Program-made: the position numbers and the translations under genes
Notes under the pieces: model-generated
Database searches by the model: none
Seen by the model: only the letters and a program-made list of their open reading frames with translations
What the model was told of the DNA's origin: nothing
Part shown: one piece after another, positions 17,266-24,633 of the stretch
How positions within the stretch are numbered: the first letter of the stretch is position 1
How the letters are laid out: every line of letters begins with the position of its first letter
Source of the DNA: Actinomyces slackii
Lineage (GTDB): Bacteria > Actinomycetota > Actinomycetes > Actinomycetales > Actinomycetaceae
Reading direction: 5' to 3'
NCBI RefSeq assembly: GCF_900637295.1
Contig: NZ_LR134363.1
Span: forward strand, 1,054,001 to 1,118,000
Length of the DNA: 64,000 nucleotides

Positions 17266-17913
17266 TCAGGAGCCGGAGGCGAACTGCGAGCCCTCCAGGA
17301 GGAACCACTGCTCGGCGGTGATGACCGCCTCGACCGGCTGGTCGTGCTCCTCGGTGGGCAGGGGACCGGGGACCAGTTCGTCGGGATGGAGCACGGCGAA
17401 GGTCGGAACGCCCGGGCGGCGCAGCGGCAGGACGCGGTCGTACCAGCCGCCGCCCTGACCGAGCCTGCGACCGGCCCGGTCCACCGCCAGGGCGGGCAGG
17501 AGCACGGCGTCGGCTTGGGCCAGGGCCTGGGAGTCCAGTGCCTCGCCCCCCGGCTCCGGGGGCCTTCCAGGGGCTCGCTCGCCCAGGTCCGAGGCGCCGC
17601 GGTACTCCGCCCAGCTGCGGGCCAGCTGCGGGCCCAGCGCCGGCAGCAGCACCCGCACCCCCCGGGTGTGAAGCGACTCCAGGAGCAGACGGGTGCAGGG
17701 CTCAGCGCCGGTGGACACGAAGGCCGCCACGCATCCCGCCCCGGCGACCGCCTCCAGGGCGTGCTCGGTCAGGGCGTGGCAGGCCGGGCCGTGGGCCCGA
17801 TCATGGGGGTGGCGGGAGCGGCGTCGGTCTCGCAGGGCGGTGCGCAGCTGCTCCTTGGCGTCATCGGGTGCCAGGCGGCCGGTATCGGGCAGGGTCGGGG
17901 CGCCGTCGCTCAT
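17266..17913 (-). CDS. 5-formyltetrahydrofolate cyclo-ligase
   Basis: A 215-residue enzyme that converts 5-formyl-THF to 5,10-methenyl-THF using ATP, salvaging folinate. The family signature GQGGGWYDR is near residues 155-163, preceded by ADAVLLPALAVDRAGRRLG. The N-terminal basic helix (KEQLRTALRDRRRS) holds the usual ATP-contacting residues. GAGAGGA precedes the ATG. It is divergent from glp across about 80 bp, a conserved actinobacterial arrangement. Confidence 0.94.
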   Translation of the reverse strand: MSDGAPTLPDTGRLAPDDAKEQLRTALRDRRRSRHPHDRAHGPACHALTEHALEAVAGAGCVAAFVSTGAEPCTRLLLESLHTRGVRVLLPALGPQLARSWAEYRGASDLGERAPGRPPEPGGEALDSQALAQADAVLLPALAVDRAGRRLGQGGGWYDRVLPLRRPGVPTFAVLHPDELVPGPLPTEEHDQPVEAVITAEQWFLLEGSQFASGS

Positions 17914-17979
17914 GGCACCATCCTCTCAGGTTCCCGTCAGGAACAGGGCCGCTTCCCCGAAATCGCGCTGTCAAGCCGG

Positions 17980-17985
17980 TAATCT
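17980..17985 (+). promoter_or_regulatory. -10 box of the leaderless glp promoter (TAATCT)
   Basis: TAATCT ends 7 nt before the ATG at 17993, with no Shine-Dalgarno sequence between, indicating a leaderless mRNA. Confidence 0.6.
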
Positions 17986-17992
17986 GAGCCCC

Positions 17993-19204
17993 ATGAGAAC
18001 AGTCGCCGAGCACCTGGCTGCCTGCCTCGAGATCGCCCAGGCCGCCGCACCACTGGATGTGGTCCTCCCCGATGCCGTCGGCTGCGTGCTGGCCCAGGAT
18101 GTGGTGGCCGGCATCGATCTTCCCGCCGTGGACCTGGCCGGCCGGGACGGCTACGCCGTCATCTCCACCGACCTGGTCGGGGCCGGGCCCCAGCGCCCCA
18201 TCGCCCTGGACGTGATCGACTCCGTGCGCGCCGGCGATATGCGCGCCACCCGCCTGGTGCCCGGATCGGCCATCCTCATCGACTCCGGCGCGCCCCTTCC
18301 CCTGGGCGCCGACGCCGTCGTCCCCTGGGAGGACACGGACCGGGGCTCGTCCCGGGTGGCAGTGGGGCGGTCCGTGGCGGCCGGTGAGAACATGCGGCGC
18401 CGGGCCGAGGACGTGCGTGAGGGCACCACGGTCCTGGCCCGGGGCTCGCGCGTCTCTGCGCGCCATGTCGCCCTGCTGGCCGGACTGGGCCTCAATCGGG
18501 TGCGGGTTCGCCCGGCGCCCCGCGTGGTCGTGATCTCCATCGGCAATGAGCTGGTCGAGCCGGGGCAGGCCCGCGAGGCCGGGGAGGTCTTCGACGCCAA
18601 TGGGCACGCCCTGGCCTCGGCGGTCACCGATGCCGGGGGGCGGGCCTTCCGTGTGGCGGCCGTCCCCGACGAGCTGGGGGCGCTGACCGAGTGCATCGAG
18701 GATCAGCTGGTGCGGGCGGACATGCTCATCACCACCGGCGGCCTGTCCGCGGGTCAGGGGGACACCATCAAGGAGGTGCTGGCCCCCCTGGGCGCGGTGC
18801 GCTTCGACGCGGTGGCCATGTCCCCGGGGCGCCAGCTGGGGCTGGGGACCATCGAGGGCACGCCGATCTTCTGCCTGCCGGGCAACCCGGTCAGCGCGCA
18901 GATCGCCTTCGAGACCTTCGTGCGCCCCGTGCTGCGGCAGATCGCGGGGCGGGCCTCCCTGCACCGCTCCTCTCTTCCGGCCATCGTCTCGGCGGGGTGG
19001 CGCTCCCCGGCGGGGATGCGCGAGTTCGTCCCGGTGAACCTGACCGGCTCCCCGGCCCAGGGCTATCGGGCGGAGCCGACCGCGCCGCCCGGGCGCATCA
19101 GCCTGCACGCCCTGGCGCGCGCCAATGCCATCGCCGTGGTGCCCGAGGGCACGCAGACGGTGGTGACCGGCGATACCCTCCACTGCCTGGTCCTGGATTC
19201 CTGA
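17993..19204 (+). CDS. glp: Gephyrin-like molybdotransferase Glp (MoeA family)
   Basis: A 403-residue MoeA-fold protein. MoeA inserts molybdate into adenylated molybdopterin. The actinobacterial paralogue Glp has been reported in Corynebacterium to bind FtsZ and the membrane receptor GLPR at the division site. Conserved segments are DLAGRDGYAVI near 45, GADAVVPWEDT, the MPT-binding TTGGLSAGQGD near 247 and CLPGNPVSAQIAFE near 300. The gene order here, 5-FCL then glp, GNAT, sepX, is that of the divisome-linked paralogue, and no other molybdopterin genes are in the window. The division role is inferred from synteny. ATG 17993 is set by the -10 box 7 nt upstream. Confidence 0.9.
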   Translation: MRTVAEHLAACLEIAQAAAPLDVVLPDAVGCVLAQDVVAGIDLPAVDLAGRDGYAVISTDLVGAGPQRPIALDVIDSVRAGDMRATRLVPGSAILIDSGAPLPLGADAVVPWEDTDRGSSRVAVGRSVAAGENMRRRAEDVREGTTVLARGSRVSARHVALLAGLGLNRVRVRPAPRVVVISIGNELVEPGQAREAGEVFDANGHALASAVTDAGGRAFRVAAVPDELGALTECIEDQLVRADMLITTGGLSAGQGDTIKEVLAPLGAVRFDAVAMSPGRQLGLGTIEGTPIFCLPGNPVSAQIAFETFVRPVLRQIAGRASLHRSSLPAIVSAGWRSPAGMREFVPVNLTGSPAQGYRAEPTAPPGRISLHALARANAIAVVPEGTQTVVTGDTLHCLVLDS

Positions 19205-19207
19205 GCG

Positions 19208-19900
19208 GTGGTCAGAGCCATGGCGGGCGGCCGTCTGCTGGGCAGGCTGTGGTCGTCCGAGCCCCGGCGCTTCGCCTGGCCCGTGCGCCTGAGCGCCCGC
19301 GCCGCTGAGCGAGGGCTGGCCGGGGCGGCGGTGGTGGCCCTGCGCGAGTTGCGTCTCCAGGACGAGAAGGCCTGGCGGGCCCTGAGACTGGCCGACGACG
19401 CCCGCCTGTCCCCCTGGGAGGCCACGCTCCCGCCTCAAGCGGGGGAGGGCGCGTTGGACTTCGCCAGTTTCGTGCGCGCCCAGGAGAGGCGCGCCCGGCT
19501 CGGGGAGGCCATGTCCTTCGTCATCGAGGTCGATGGCGCACTCGGTGGGCAGCTGAGCGTCGACCCCATCCACTGGGGAAGCCTGCGCAGCGCGCAGGTG
19601 GGGTACTGGATCGGCGGGTCCCTCGAGGGATGCGGGATCGCGCGCCTGGCGGTGGCCATGGCCCTGGACCATCTGCTGGGGCCGGCCGTGGGGCTGCATC
19701 GGGTGGAGATCAATGTGCGCCCCGAGAATGACCGGAGCCTGGCGCTGTGCCGGGCCCTGGGGCTGCGCGAGGAGGGGCTGCGCCGTCGGTACATGCATAT
19801 CAATGGGGTGTGGGCGGACCATGTCTCCTTCGCCGTCGTCGCGGAGGACCGGCGCGGCCGTGCGGGTTTTGTCGATGGGCTGACAGGCGGACAATCCTGA
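19208..19900 (+). CDS. GNAT family N-acetyltransferase (RimJ-like)
   Basis: A 230-residue acetyl-CoA-dependent N-acetyltransferase resembling RimJ/RimL, which acetylate N-terminal residues of ribosomal or other proteins. The N-terminal REL(R)L.D..AW pattern, the GQLSVDPIHWG sheet, VGYWIGGSLEGCGIARLAV (acetyl-CoA loop) and the HRVEINVRPENDRSLALCRALGLREEG block are typical. GTG 19208 follows the glp stop by 3 nt, so the genes are co-transcribed. It sits between glp and sepX as in mycobacteria, but whether it acts on divisome proteins is unknown. Confidence 0.9.
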   Translation: MVRAMAGGRLLGRLWSSEPRRFAWPVRLSARAAERGLAGAAVVALRELRLQDEKAWRALRLADDARLSPWEATLPPQAGEGALDFASFVRAQERRARLGEAMSFVIEVDGALGGQLSVDPIHWGSLRSAQVGYWIGGSLEGCGIARLAVAMALDHLLGPAVGLHRVEINVRPENDRSLALCRALGLREEGLRRRYMHINGVWADHVSFAVVAEDRRGRAGFVDGLTGGQS

Positions 19901-20034
19901 CACTGATGAGATTGGTGTGACTGGCGTGAATCAGGTTTCCCCTGGTGCTTGTGATAGCCACTTTTCGTTGCGAATCCCAGCGATTTCGCAGCCGACACGG
20001 AGTGTCAGTCCGTGTCTGAGGACGGGGCGGCGCA

Positions 20035-20040
20035 TACGGT
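20035..20040 (+). promoter_or_regulatory. -10 box of a leaderless promoter (TACGGT)
   Basis: TACGGT ends 6 nt before GTG 20047. It suggests sepX has its own promoter besides read-through from glp. Confidence 0.5.
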
Positions 20041-20046
20041 TGGAGT

Positions 20047-21612
20047 GTGGGAATCGAGGTCTGGGCGTTTACTGCCCTCATCGTGATTCTCGCCGTATAC
20101 CTTCTGCCCTTCCTGGTGGGGCGCCGGGAGATGACCGGCCTGTCCAATATTGAGGACCGCTACTCCGCCGAGCTCCGAGTCCTGGACACGGGACCGGCCC
20201 TGGCTGAGGAGACCTGTCAGAGCAGTGGGCATGCGGAGCTCTTCCGACGTCGACCAAAGGTGAGGGCGATGAACAGGCCCGCTGTCAGGAACGTGCGTGC
20301 GCTGCGCACCGAGCGCGAGCTCACCCGCGCCCGCAAGGCGCATGCCCAGGCTCGTGAGCGGCGGCGGGTGGCCGCCTCCCACCGGGGCGTGGTGGCCTGC
20401 GTGCTGCTGGGCGTGACCCTGGGCGCATGGGTGCTGGGTCTCTTCACCGCGCTGCCGTGGTGGCCCGCGCTGGTGCCCACCGCGCTGCTGGGAGTCTCCA
20501 TGGCCGCCGGGCACCGCGCGGCCAGGGCCTCGGCGGCCTCGGAGCGCCGCGAGACCCGGAGGATCGCCGAGCTCGAGCGCGAGCTCGTGGGGCTGACGGG
20601 CCGGCGCACCTCCACCGCGGTGGTGGCGCAGTCCCTGGAGAGCCAGCAGGGCAAGGACTCCAAGGACTCCATGGACTCCATGGCCGAGATGGCCGAGCTC
20701 AGGCAGGCCGCCCTGGCCGAGGCCATCGGCGAGCCGCAGCGCGAGCAGGGCCGTTCCGTCGGCCGCGAGGAGAGCGACCTGCGCGAGGCTCGCGTGGATC
20801 GCGAGGGCGCGGTGGCCTCCGCGGGGGCTCGCAGCGAGGAGTCGGCGGCGTCGGCTCTGGAGATCGGTGAGATCGAGGAGCTGGAGCCCAGCGAGACGTC
20901 GGTGGCGGCCGCTGGCGATGAGCCCAGCATGGACGCCGAGATCGGTGAGCCCGCCTGGGCGCCCTCCCAGCAGGGCGCTGAGCCGGCCGGGGCCGATGAG
21001 GCCGGCGAGACTGGCGAGCCCGCGGCTCGCGCATCCCGGCGGCCCCGCACCAGTGAGTTCCTCAGCGCCGCCATGTCCTTCAGGGCCAGCAGCCCGGCAT
21101 GGTCCCAGATCGTGCCGCGCAGGAAGGCTCATGAGGATGCCGGGGCGGTCGCGGCGGCCGTGGAGGCCGGCCCCGAGCGGGCGACGGCCTCGGTGGCCGG
21201 TGGGGCGGGCAGCGAGCCTCGCGAGCCCGCTGCCGAGCGGGTCGAGGTCCAGGAGCCGGCACCGGTGGAGAACGTGCCCGCCGCCGAGCAGCGGCACGAG
21301 TCCGGCGTGTGCAAGGCCTCGCGCTCGACGGGCTCGACCAGCACCGACAAGAGCACTGTCAAGGAGCTGACGACGGCCACGCCGCCCCAGGGCTGGCACC
21401 CGATCAAGGTGCCCGCGCCCACCTACACCCTGGCGGCGCGCGCACCCCGGCGGGCCTACGCCGAGCCGGTGGTCCAGGAGCATGCCTCGGCCCCGGTGCC
21501 CGCGCGCCCGCAGACGGTGAGGACCTTCACGGCGCCGGACTTCGCCGAGCAGGACTTCCAGCCCATCGACCTGGACGCGATCCTGGAGCGGCGCCGCGCC
21601 GCGGGCGAGTAG
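20047..21612 (+). CDS. sepX: Divisome membrane protein SepX/GlpR
   Basis: A 521-residue membrane protein. The N-terminal TM (residues 6-25, VWAFTALIVILAVYLLPFLV) is followed by a short GRREMTGLSNIEDRYS segment that resembles the SepX/GLPR N terminus. After a basic cytoplasmic stretch there is a TM hairpin (about 114-157), then a long acidic, low-complexity region and a conserved C terminus (PQGWHPIKVPAPTYTLAARAPR, near 447). SepX of Streptomyces and GLPR of Corynebacterium are actinobacterial proteins that stabilise the FtsZ ring and act as the membrane receptor of Glp. Position after glp and a GNAT gene supports the call. The middle region is longer and more repetitive than in corynebacteria. 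Confidence 0.85.
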   Translation: MGIEVWAFTALIVILAVYLLPFLVGRREMTGLSNIEDRYSAELRVLDTGPALAEETCQSSGHAELFRRRPKVRAMNRPAVRNVRALRTERELTRARKAHAQARERRRVAASHRGVVACVLLGVTLGAWVLGLFTALPWWPALVPTALLGVSMAAGHRAARASAASERRETRRIAELERELVGLTGRRTSTAVVAQSLESQQGKDSKDSMDSMAEMAELRQAALAEAIGEPQREQGRSVGREESDLREARVDREGAVASAGARSEESAASALEIGEIEELEPSETSVAAAGDEPSMDAEIGEPAWAPSQQGAEPAGADEAGETGEPAARASRRPRTSEFLSAAMSFRASSPAWSQIVPRRKAHEDAGAVAAAVEAGPERATASVAGGAGSEPREPAAERVEVQEPAPVENVPAAEQRHESGVCKASRSTGSTSTDKSTVKELTTATPPQGWHPIKVPAPTYTLAARAPRRAYAEPVVQEHASAPVPARPQTVRTFTAPDFAEQDFQPIDLDAILERRRAAGE

Positions 21613-21707
21613 CGGGACTCCGGGGTTGACCGGGCGGCGGTGGGCGTTGTCACCGCCGCCCGATTTGCTCCCAGCACCCGCCACGGTGCTACGATCGTGG
21701 CGCACAA

Positions 21708-21780
21708 GGGGCTATGGCGCAGTTGGTAGCGCGTCTCGTTCGCAATGAGAAGGTCGGGGGTTCGAATCCCCCTAGCTCCA
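21708..21780 (+). tRNA. tRNA-Ala (anticodon CGC)
   Basis: A 73-nt cloverleaf with acceptor GGGGCTA/TAGCTCC, including the G3:U70 pair that identifies tRNA-Ala. The D arm is GCGC/GCGC, the anticodon stem TCTCG/TGAGA has loop TTCGCAA with anticodon CGC, the T arm is GGGGGTTCGAATCCCCC and the discriminator is A. A TACGAT box at 21690-21695 is a plausible promoter element. Confidence 0.95.
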
Positions 21781-21800
21781 CCCCTCGCAGTCAGGCCGGT

Positions 21801-21924
21801 TTGTCCACCGTGAACAGCTTTAAGGCCCATCGACCTCTGTCGCCTTGCCAAACGTGCAGGTCAGAGCGTTTTCCTCCTCGAGGACCCGAGGGCGGACGCG
21901 GGTAAAGTTGTTCACGGTGGACAA
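21801..21924. mobile_element. 124-bp MITE-like inverted-repeat element
   Basis: The ends are 22-bp inverted repeats (21801-21822 and 21903-21924) with a single mismatch; the outer 16 bp read TTGTCCACCGTGAACA on the left. The 80-bp interior has no coding potential. It begins 20 bp after tRNA-Ala and no transposase is near. I see no clear target-site duplication, so it could equally be a fold-back regulatory repeat or a terminator of unusual form. Confidence 0.5.
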
Positions 21925-21979
21925 GTCGTGCCCCTACCGGATGGGGTCTTTGAGCAGGAAGGTCGGTGTTCGACGGTGC

Positions 21980-22882
21980 TCAGTCAAGGCTGAGGTGGTC
22001 GACCACGCAGGCCACTCGTTCCCGTTGGGGGGCGGTCAGGCCCTGGATGGGCAGGGGCAGGGACTGGTGCGGGACAAGGCCGAGGTATTCGGCTATTGCG
22101 GCGATGACGCGCAGGCTGCCTCCGAACTCGGCGAACAGCTCCCACAGTGGGGCGAGTCGCTCCGACTCGGCGACCGCCTCGTCGGCGCGGCCTGCCTGAG
22201 CGGCGCGAGTGATCGTGAGAGCCGGCTCAGGCAGGGTGCCTGCGATGACGGAGTACCAGGCCTCGCAACCCGCGTTCAGGCCCGTCGCGGCGAAGGCATC
22301 GCCGGAGACCCCGATCGTGACATGCTCCGGGATCACCGCGCGAATCGCCGCCACATGCTCCTGCGCCCTCAGCGGGTCTACGGGCACGCCGGGGATCTTG
22401 ATCGAGGCGATGCCCGGCAGCTCCGCGATGCGGGCGTAGAGATCGGTGGTGAACGTGACGTGCGTGGTCTCGGGGTTGTCGTAGACGATCACCGGCAGCT
22501 CAGTGTGCTCGCAGACGGTGCGGAAGAGCTCGAACACTTCATCGGCGGTAAGCGGCTGATAGGTCATCGGGGCCAGCAGCACCCCCGCCGCGCCCGCCGC
22601 CTCCGCATTGTCGACATGGGTGAGCACACGCGAGCCGCGCAGGTCCCCGACCCCGACGAACACCGGCGTCGCACCAGCGTGCTCCACGGCCAGGCGGGCC
22701 ACGCCGGCTCGTTCCTCGGGCGTGAGATAGGCGTAGGAGCCGGTGGACCCGAGAGCGGTGATCGAGTCCACGCCCGCCGCCGCGAGTCCTTCGATGAGTC
22801 CGGCGAATGCCGCCTCGTCGACGGCATCATCGTGGAGCGGGGTCAGGGGGAAGGCGCTCAGGCCGGTGAACAGGGAGCTCAT
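21980..22882 (-). CDS. Dihydrodipicolinate synthase (DapA) family lyase
   Basis: A 300-residue TIM-barrel aldolase/lyase of the DapA/N-acetylneuraminate lyase superfamily. The Schiff-base lysine is Lys162 (SIKIPG) and the partner tyrosine Tyr134 (VYDNPETT), at almost the same positions as in DHDPS. The substrate loop reads GSTGSYAYL where true DHDPS has GTTGE, arguing against lysine biosynthesis and for a catabolic oxo-acid aldolase or dehydratase. It is the last gene of a coupled operon, overlapping the preceding ABM gene by 4 bp. The substrate is unknown. Confidence 0.88.
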   Translation of the reverse strand: MSSLFTGLSAFPLTPLHDDAVDEAAFAGLIEGLAAAGVDSITALGSTGSYAYLTPEERAGVARLAVEHAGATPVFVGVGDLRGSRVLTHVDNAEAAGAAGVLLAPMTYQPLTADEVFELFRTVCEHTELPVIVYDNPETTHVTFTTDLYARIAELPGIASIKIPGVPVDPLRAQEHVAAIRAVIPEHVTIGVSGDAFAATGLNAGCEAWYSVIAGTLPEPALTITRAAQAGRADEAVAESERLAPLWELFAEFGGSLRVIAAIAEYLGLVPHQSLPLPIQGLTAPQRERVACVVDHLSLD

Positions 22883-23226
22883 GACGGCTCCTGATCGGGC
22901 CGATGCTCAAGGCCCAGGACCGGGTTGCCGTAGACGGACCGCACCTCGGAGATCACCACCCGGTACTCGCCGAGCCACTCCCCGTTGCGGGACTTCGCGA
23001 GCCGGTGCGCATCCATCTCGACCAGGGTGCGCAGCGCCTCCATGCTGGTCCAGTAGTAGACCTCCGCATGCAGGCCGGTGCTCGCGTTGTGCCAGGCCTC
23101 CTCCCCGAGGAAGCCGGGGATCTGGCGGGCGCGCTGGGCGATCTCGCTGTTGAGGCGGTGGAACTCGTCGGTCAGGCTCTTCGTCTCGAAGATGAAGGTG
23201 GAGACGTACGTCGGTGCGGTGCTCAT
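22879..23226 (-). CDS. Antibiotic biosynthesis monooxygenase (ABM) family protein
   Basis: A 115-residue small alpha/beta-barrel protein of the ABM/dimeric ferredoxin-like type (APTYVSTFIFETKSL, then PGFLGEEAWHNASTGLHAEVYYWTSMEAL, DAHRLAKSRNGEWLGEYRVVISEV). Members act as cofactor-free oxygenases, isomerases or regulators. ATGA overlaps couple it by 4 bp to the B3/B4 gene before it and the DapA-family gene after it. Its reaction cannot be predicted from sequence. Confidence 0.82.
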   Translation of the reverse strand: MSTAPTYVSTFIFETKSLTDEFHRLNSEIAQRARQIPGFLGEEAWHNASTGLHAEVYYWTSMEALRTLVEMDAHRLAKSRNGEWLGEYRVVISEVRSVYGNPVLGLEHRPDQEPS

Positions 23227-23981
23227 GCCTCCTCCTTCAGCGGTGCCCCGATCAGACGACTGGTCGCATGAACCTCGCCGCCCAGGCCCGAGAGCGCGTC
23301 GACCAGGGCGTCTGCCGCGGCGCGCAGGTCGGCGTCTGAGACTGGGGCGAGGGCGTCGAGGATGAACAAGGCCCTGGTCGTGTCATCGGTGAGCCCGGTG
23401 CGGCGCCCCTGGCGCCAGTTCCATCTGCGGCAGGTCACCCCGGCGTCATCGCACCACACCACCTCACCGGCACTGGGGTACTCGGTTGCGGGCTCCCCGC
23501 TCACTGTGGTGTCGAAGGGCTCATCGCCGGTGGCGCGGATCAGGCGCGCCGGACCCCGATAGCGGTGGAGGTCCTCGCCCCCGAAGGGAATCTGGTGCAG
23601 CACCGAGATCGCGTTGTACACGTCGGTCAGGGCGTTGACCCGCGGAAGGCCCTTCTCAGCGCGACGGGTGAGGGCTTCGAGGCTGTTGCGGGTGCGCTGC
23701 GGCTTCGCCCCGAATCCCCTGTAGGCCTCCCGCCACGCCGCGATGTGGGGCAGTTGATCCACCGCAGTCGCGGCGAGCAGGCTGGCCGCGTGCCCCTCGG
23801 CCGCTGCGACGAGATCATCCACGCCGTTGCCGCCCTCCTGAGCGGTGATCGCGGGGGTCAGCCCGTCGATGACGACGAGCATGGCCCGGTAGTCGGGGCG
23901 CAGGGCGAAGACAGCGGGCTCCACGGTGGAGGCGGCCAGGAACTCGCCGGGGCTCATCTCGGGGGTCATGGTCTCAGGCAT
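23223..23981 (-). CDS. B3/B4 domain-containing protein
   Basis: A 252-residue stand-alone B3/B4 (tRNA-binding/editing-like) domain, the fold that forms part of the PheRS beta subunit and clears mischarged tRNA there. Typical pieces are HIAAWREAYRGFGAKPQRTRNSLEAL, LPRVNALTDVYNAISVLHQIPFGGEDL and YPSAGEVVWCDDAGVTCRRWNWRQ. Free-standing copies are often encoded beside XRE-cupin regulators, as here. It overlaps the regulator stop by 8 bp and the next gene by 4 bp. It may deacylate or bind an amino acid or aminoacyl-tRNA; that is inference. Confidence 0.85.
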   Translation of the reverse strand: MPETMTPEMSPGEFLAASTVEPAVFALRPDYRAMLVVIDGLTPAITAQEGGNGVDDLVAAAEGHAASLLAATAVDQLPHIAAWREAYRGFGAKPQRTRNSLEALTRRAEKGLPRVNALTDVYNAISVLHQIPFGGEDLHRYRGPARLIRATGDEPFDTTVSGEPATEYPSAGEVVWCDDAGVTCRRWNWRQGRRTGLTDDTTRALFILDALAPVSDADLRAAADALVDALSGLGGEVHATSRLIGAPLKEEA

Positions 23982-24579
23982 TCGGGATCTCCGTTCTGTG
24001 CGCCGCCCCGACTCCCGGCTCGTAGACCGTCAGGGAGAAGCGGGCGGGCTCGTCAGTGGTGTTCATGTACGCATGGGCCAGGTCGCCGTCGAAGGTCAGC
24101 GCATCACCGCGGGCGAGCTCGAAGCGATCCTCGCCGACGGCCATCGTCACCACGCCGTCCTGGACGTGCAGCAGTTCGCGAGTGCCCGCGCTGTGCGGCT
24201 CGCTTCGATGCTCTTCCCCCGGTGCGAGGGTCCAGTCCCACAGCTCGACGACGTTCGGCGGCTGGGTGCCGGCCACGAGGACCCCTCGGCCGCCGCGGTC
24301 GCCGGTCCACAGCACGGCGCCCTCACCGTTCCGGGTGAGCGTCGCCGTGCGCGAGGCAGGCGATTCCACCAGCGCGGGCAGGCCGACGCCGAGGGCATCG
24401 GAGAGTCGCAGCAGCGTGCCCACGCTCGGGTTGGCGCTGCCCTGCTCGACGTTGACGAGCATGCGACGGCTCAAGCCCGCGTGGGCCGCGAGCTGATCGA
24501 GTGTCCAGCCGCGGCCCTTGCGCTCCTGCTTCACTCGCGCGCCGATCGCATGCGCCAGTGACTCCGCTCGTGCATCCAT
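23974..24579 (-). CDS. XRE-family regulator with C-terminal cupin domain
   Basis: A roughly 201-residue regulator. The N-terminal helix-turn-helix (about residues 10-65: LDQLAAHAGLSRRMLVNVEQGSANPSVGTLLRLSDAL) is followed by a cupin sensor (about 115-185: LAPGEEHRSEPHSAGTRELLHVQDG, then ELARGDALTFDGDLAHAYMN). ATG 24579 is preferred over an in-frame ATG at 24603 because TATAGT on the minus strand (24592-24587) is exactly 7 nt upstream, giving a leaderless mRNA. This start lies inside a perfect palindrome, implying autorepression. It leads the operon with the B3/B4, ABM and DapA genes. The ligand is presumably a small acid or amino acid. Confidence 0.9.
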   Translation of the reverse strand: MDARAESLAHAIGARVKQERKGRGWTLDQLAAHAGLSRRMLVNVEQGSANPSVGTLLRLSDALGVGLPALVESPASRTATLTRNGEGAVLWTGDRGGRGVLVAGTQPPNVVELWDWTLAPGEEHRSEPHSAGTRELLHVQDGVVTMAVGEDRFELARGDALTFDGDLAHAYMNTTDEPARFSLTVYEPGVGAAHRTEIPNA

Positions 24580-24605
24580 GGAGTGCACTATACTGCACTC
24601 CATGG
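24576..24605 (-). promoter_or_regulatory. Palindromic operator overlapping a leaderless promoter
   Basis: Two perfect 12-bp arms (CCATGGAGTGCA at 24576-24587 and its complement at 24594-24605) flank 6 bp. On the minus strand the -10 box TATAGT is at the centre and the regulator's ATG is in one arm. A dimeric XRE protein bound here would block both transcription initiation and the 5' end of the message. Confidence 0.75.
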
Positions 24606-24633
24606 GTACTGTCGAGATCTGGATGTGTGCTGC

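Noticed and set aside
16321-17982. Plus-strand frame opposite the SAF and 5-FCL genes
   Set aside because: No motifs or start signal; both minus-strand genes are recognisable families.
17861-19903. Long open frame on the minus strand opposite glp and the GNAT gene
   Set aside because: Its translation is Gly/His/Gln/Arg-rich without any family resemblance; it is the mirror of real coding sequence in GC-rich DNA.
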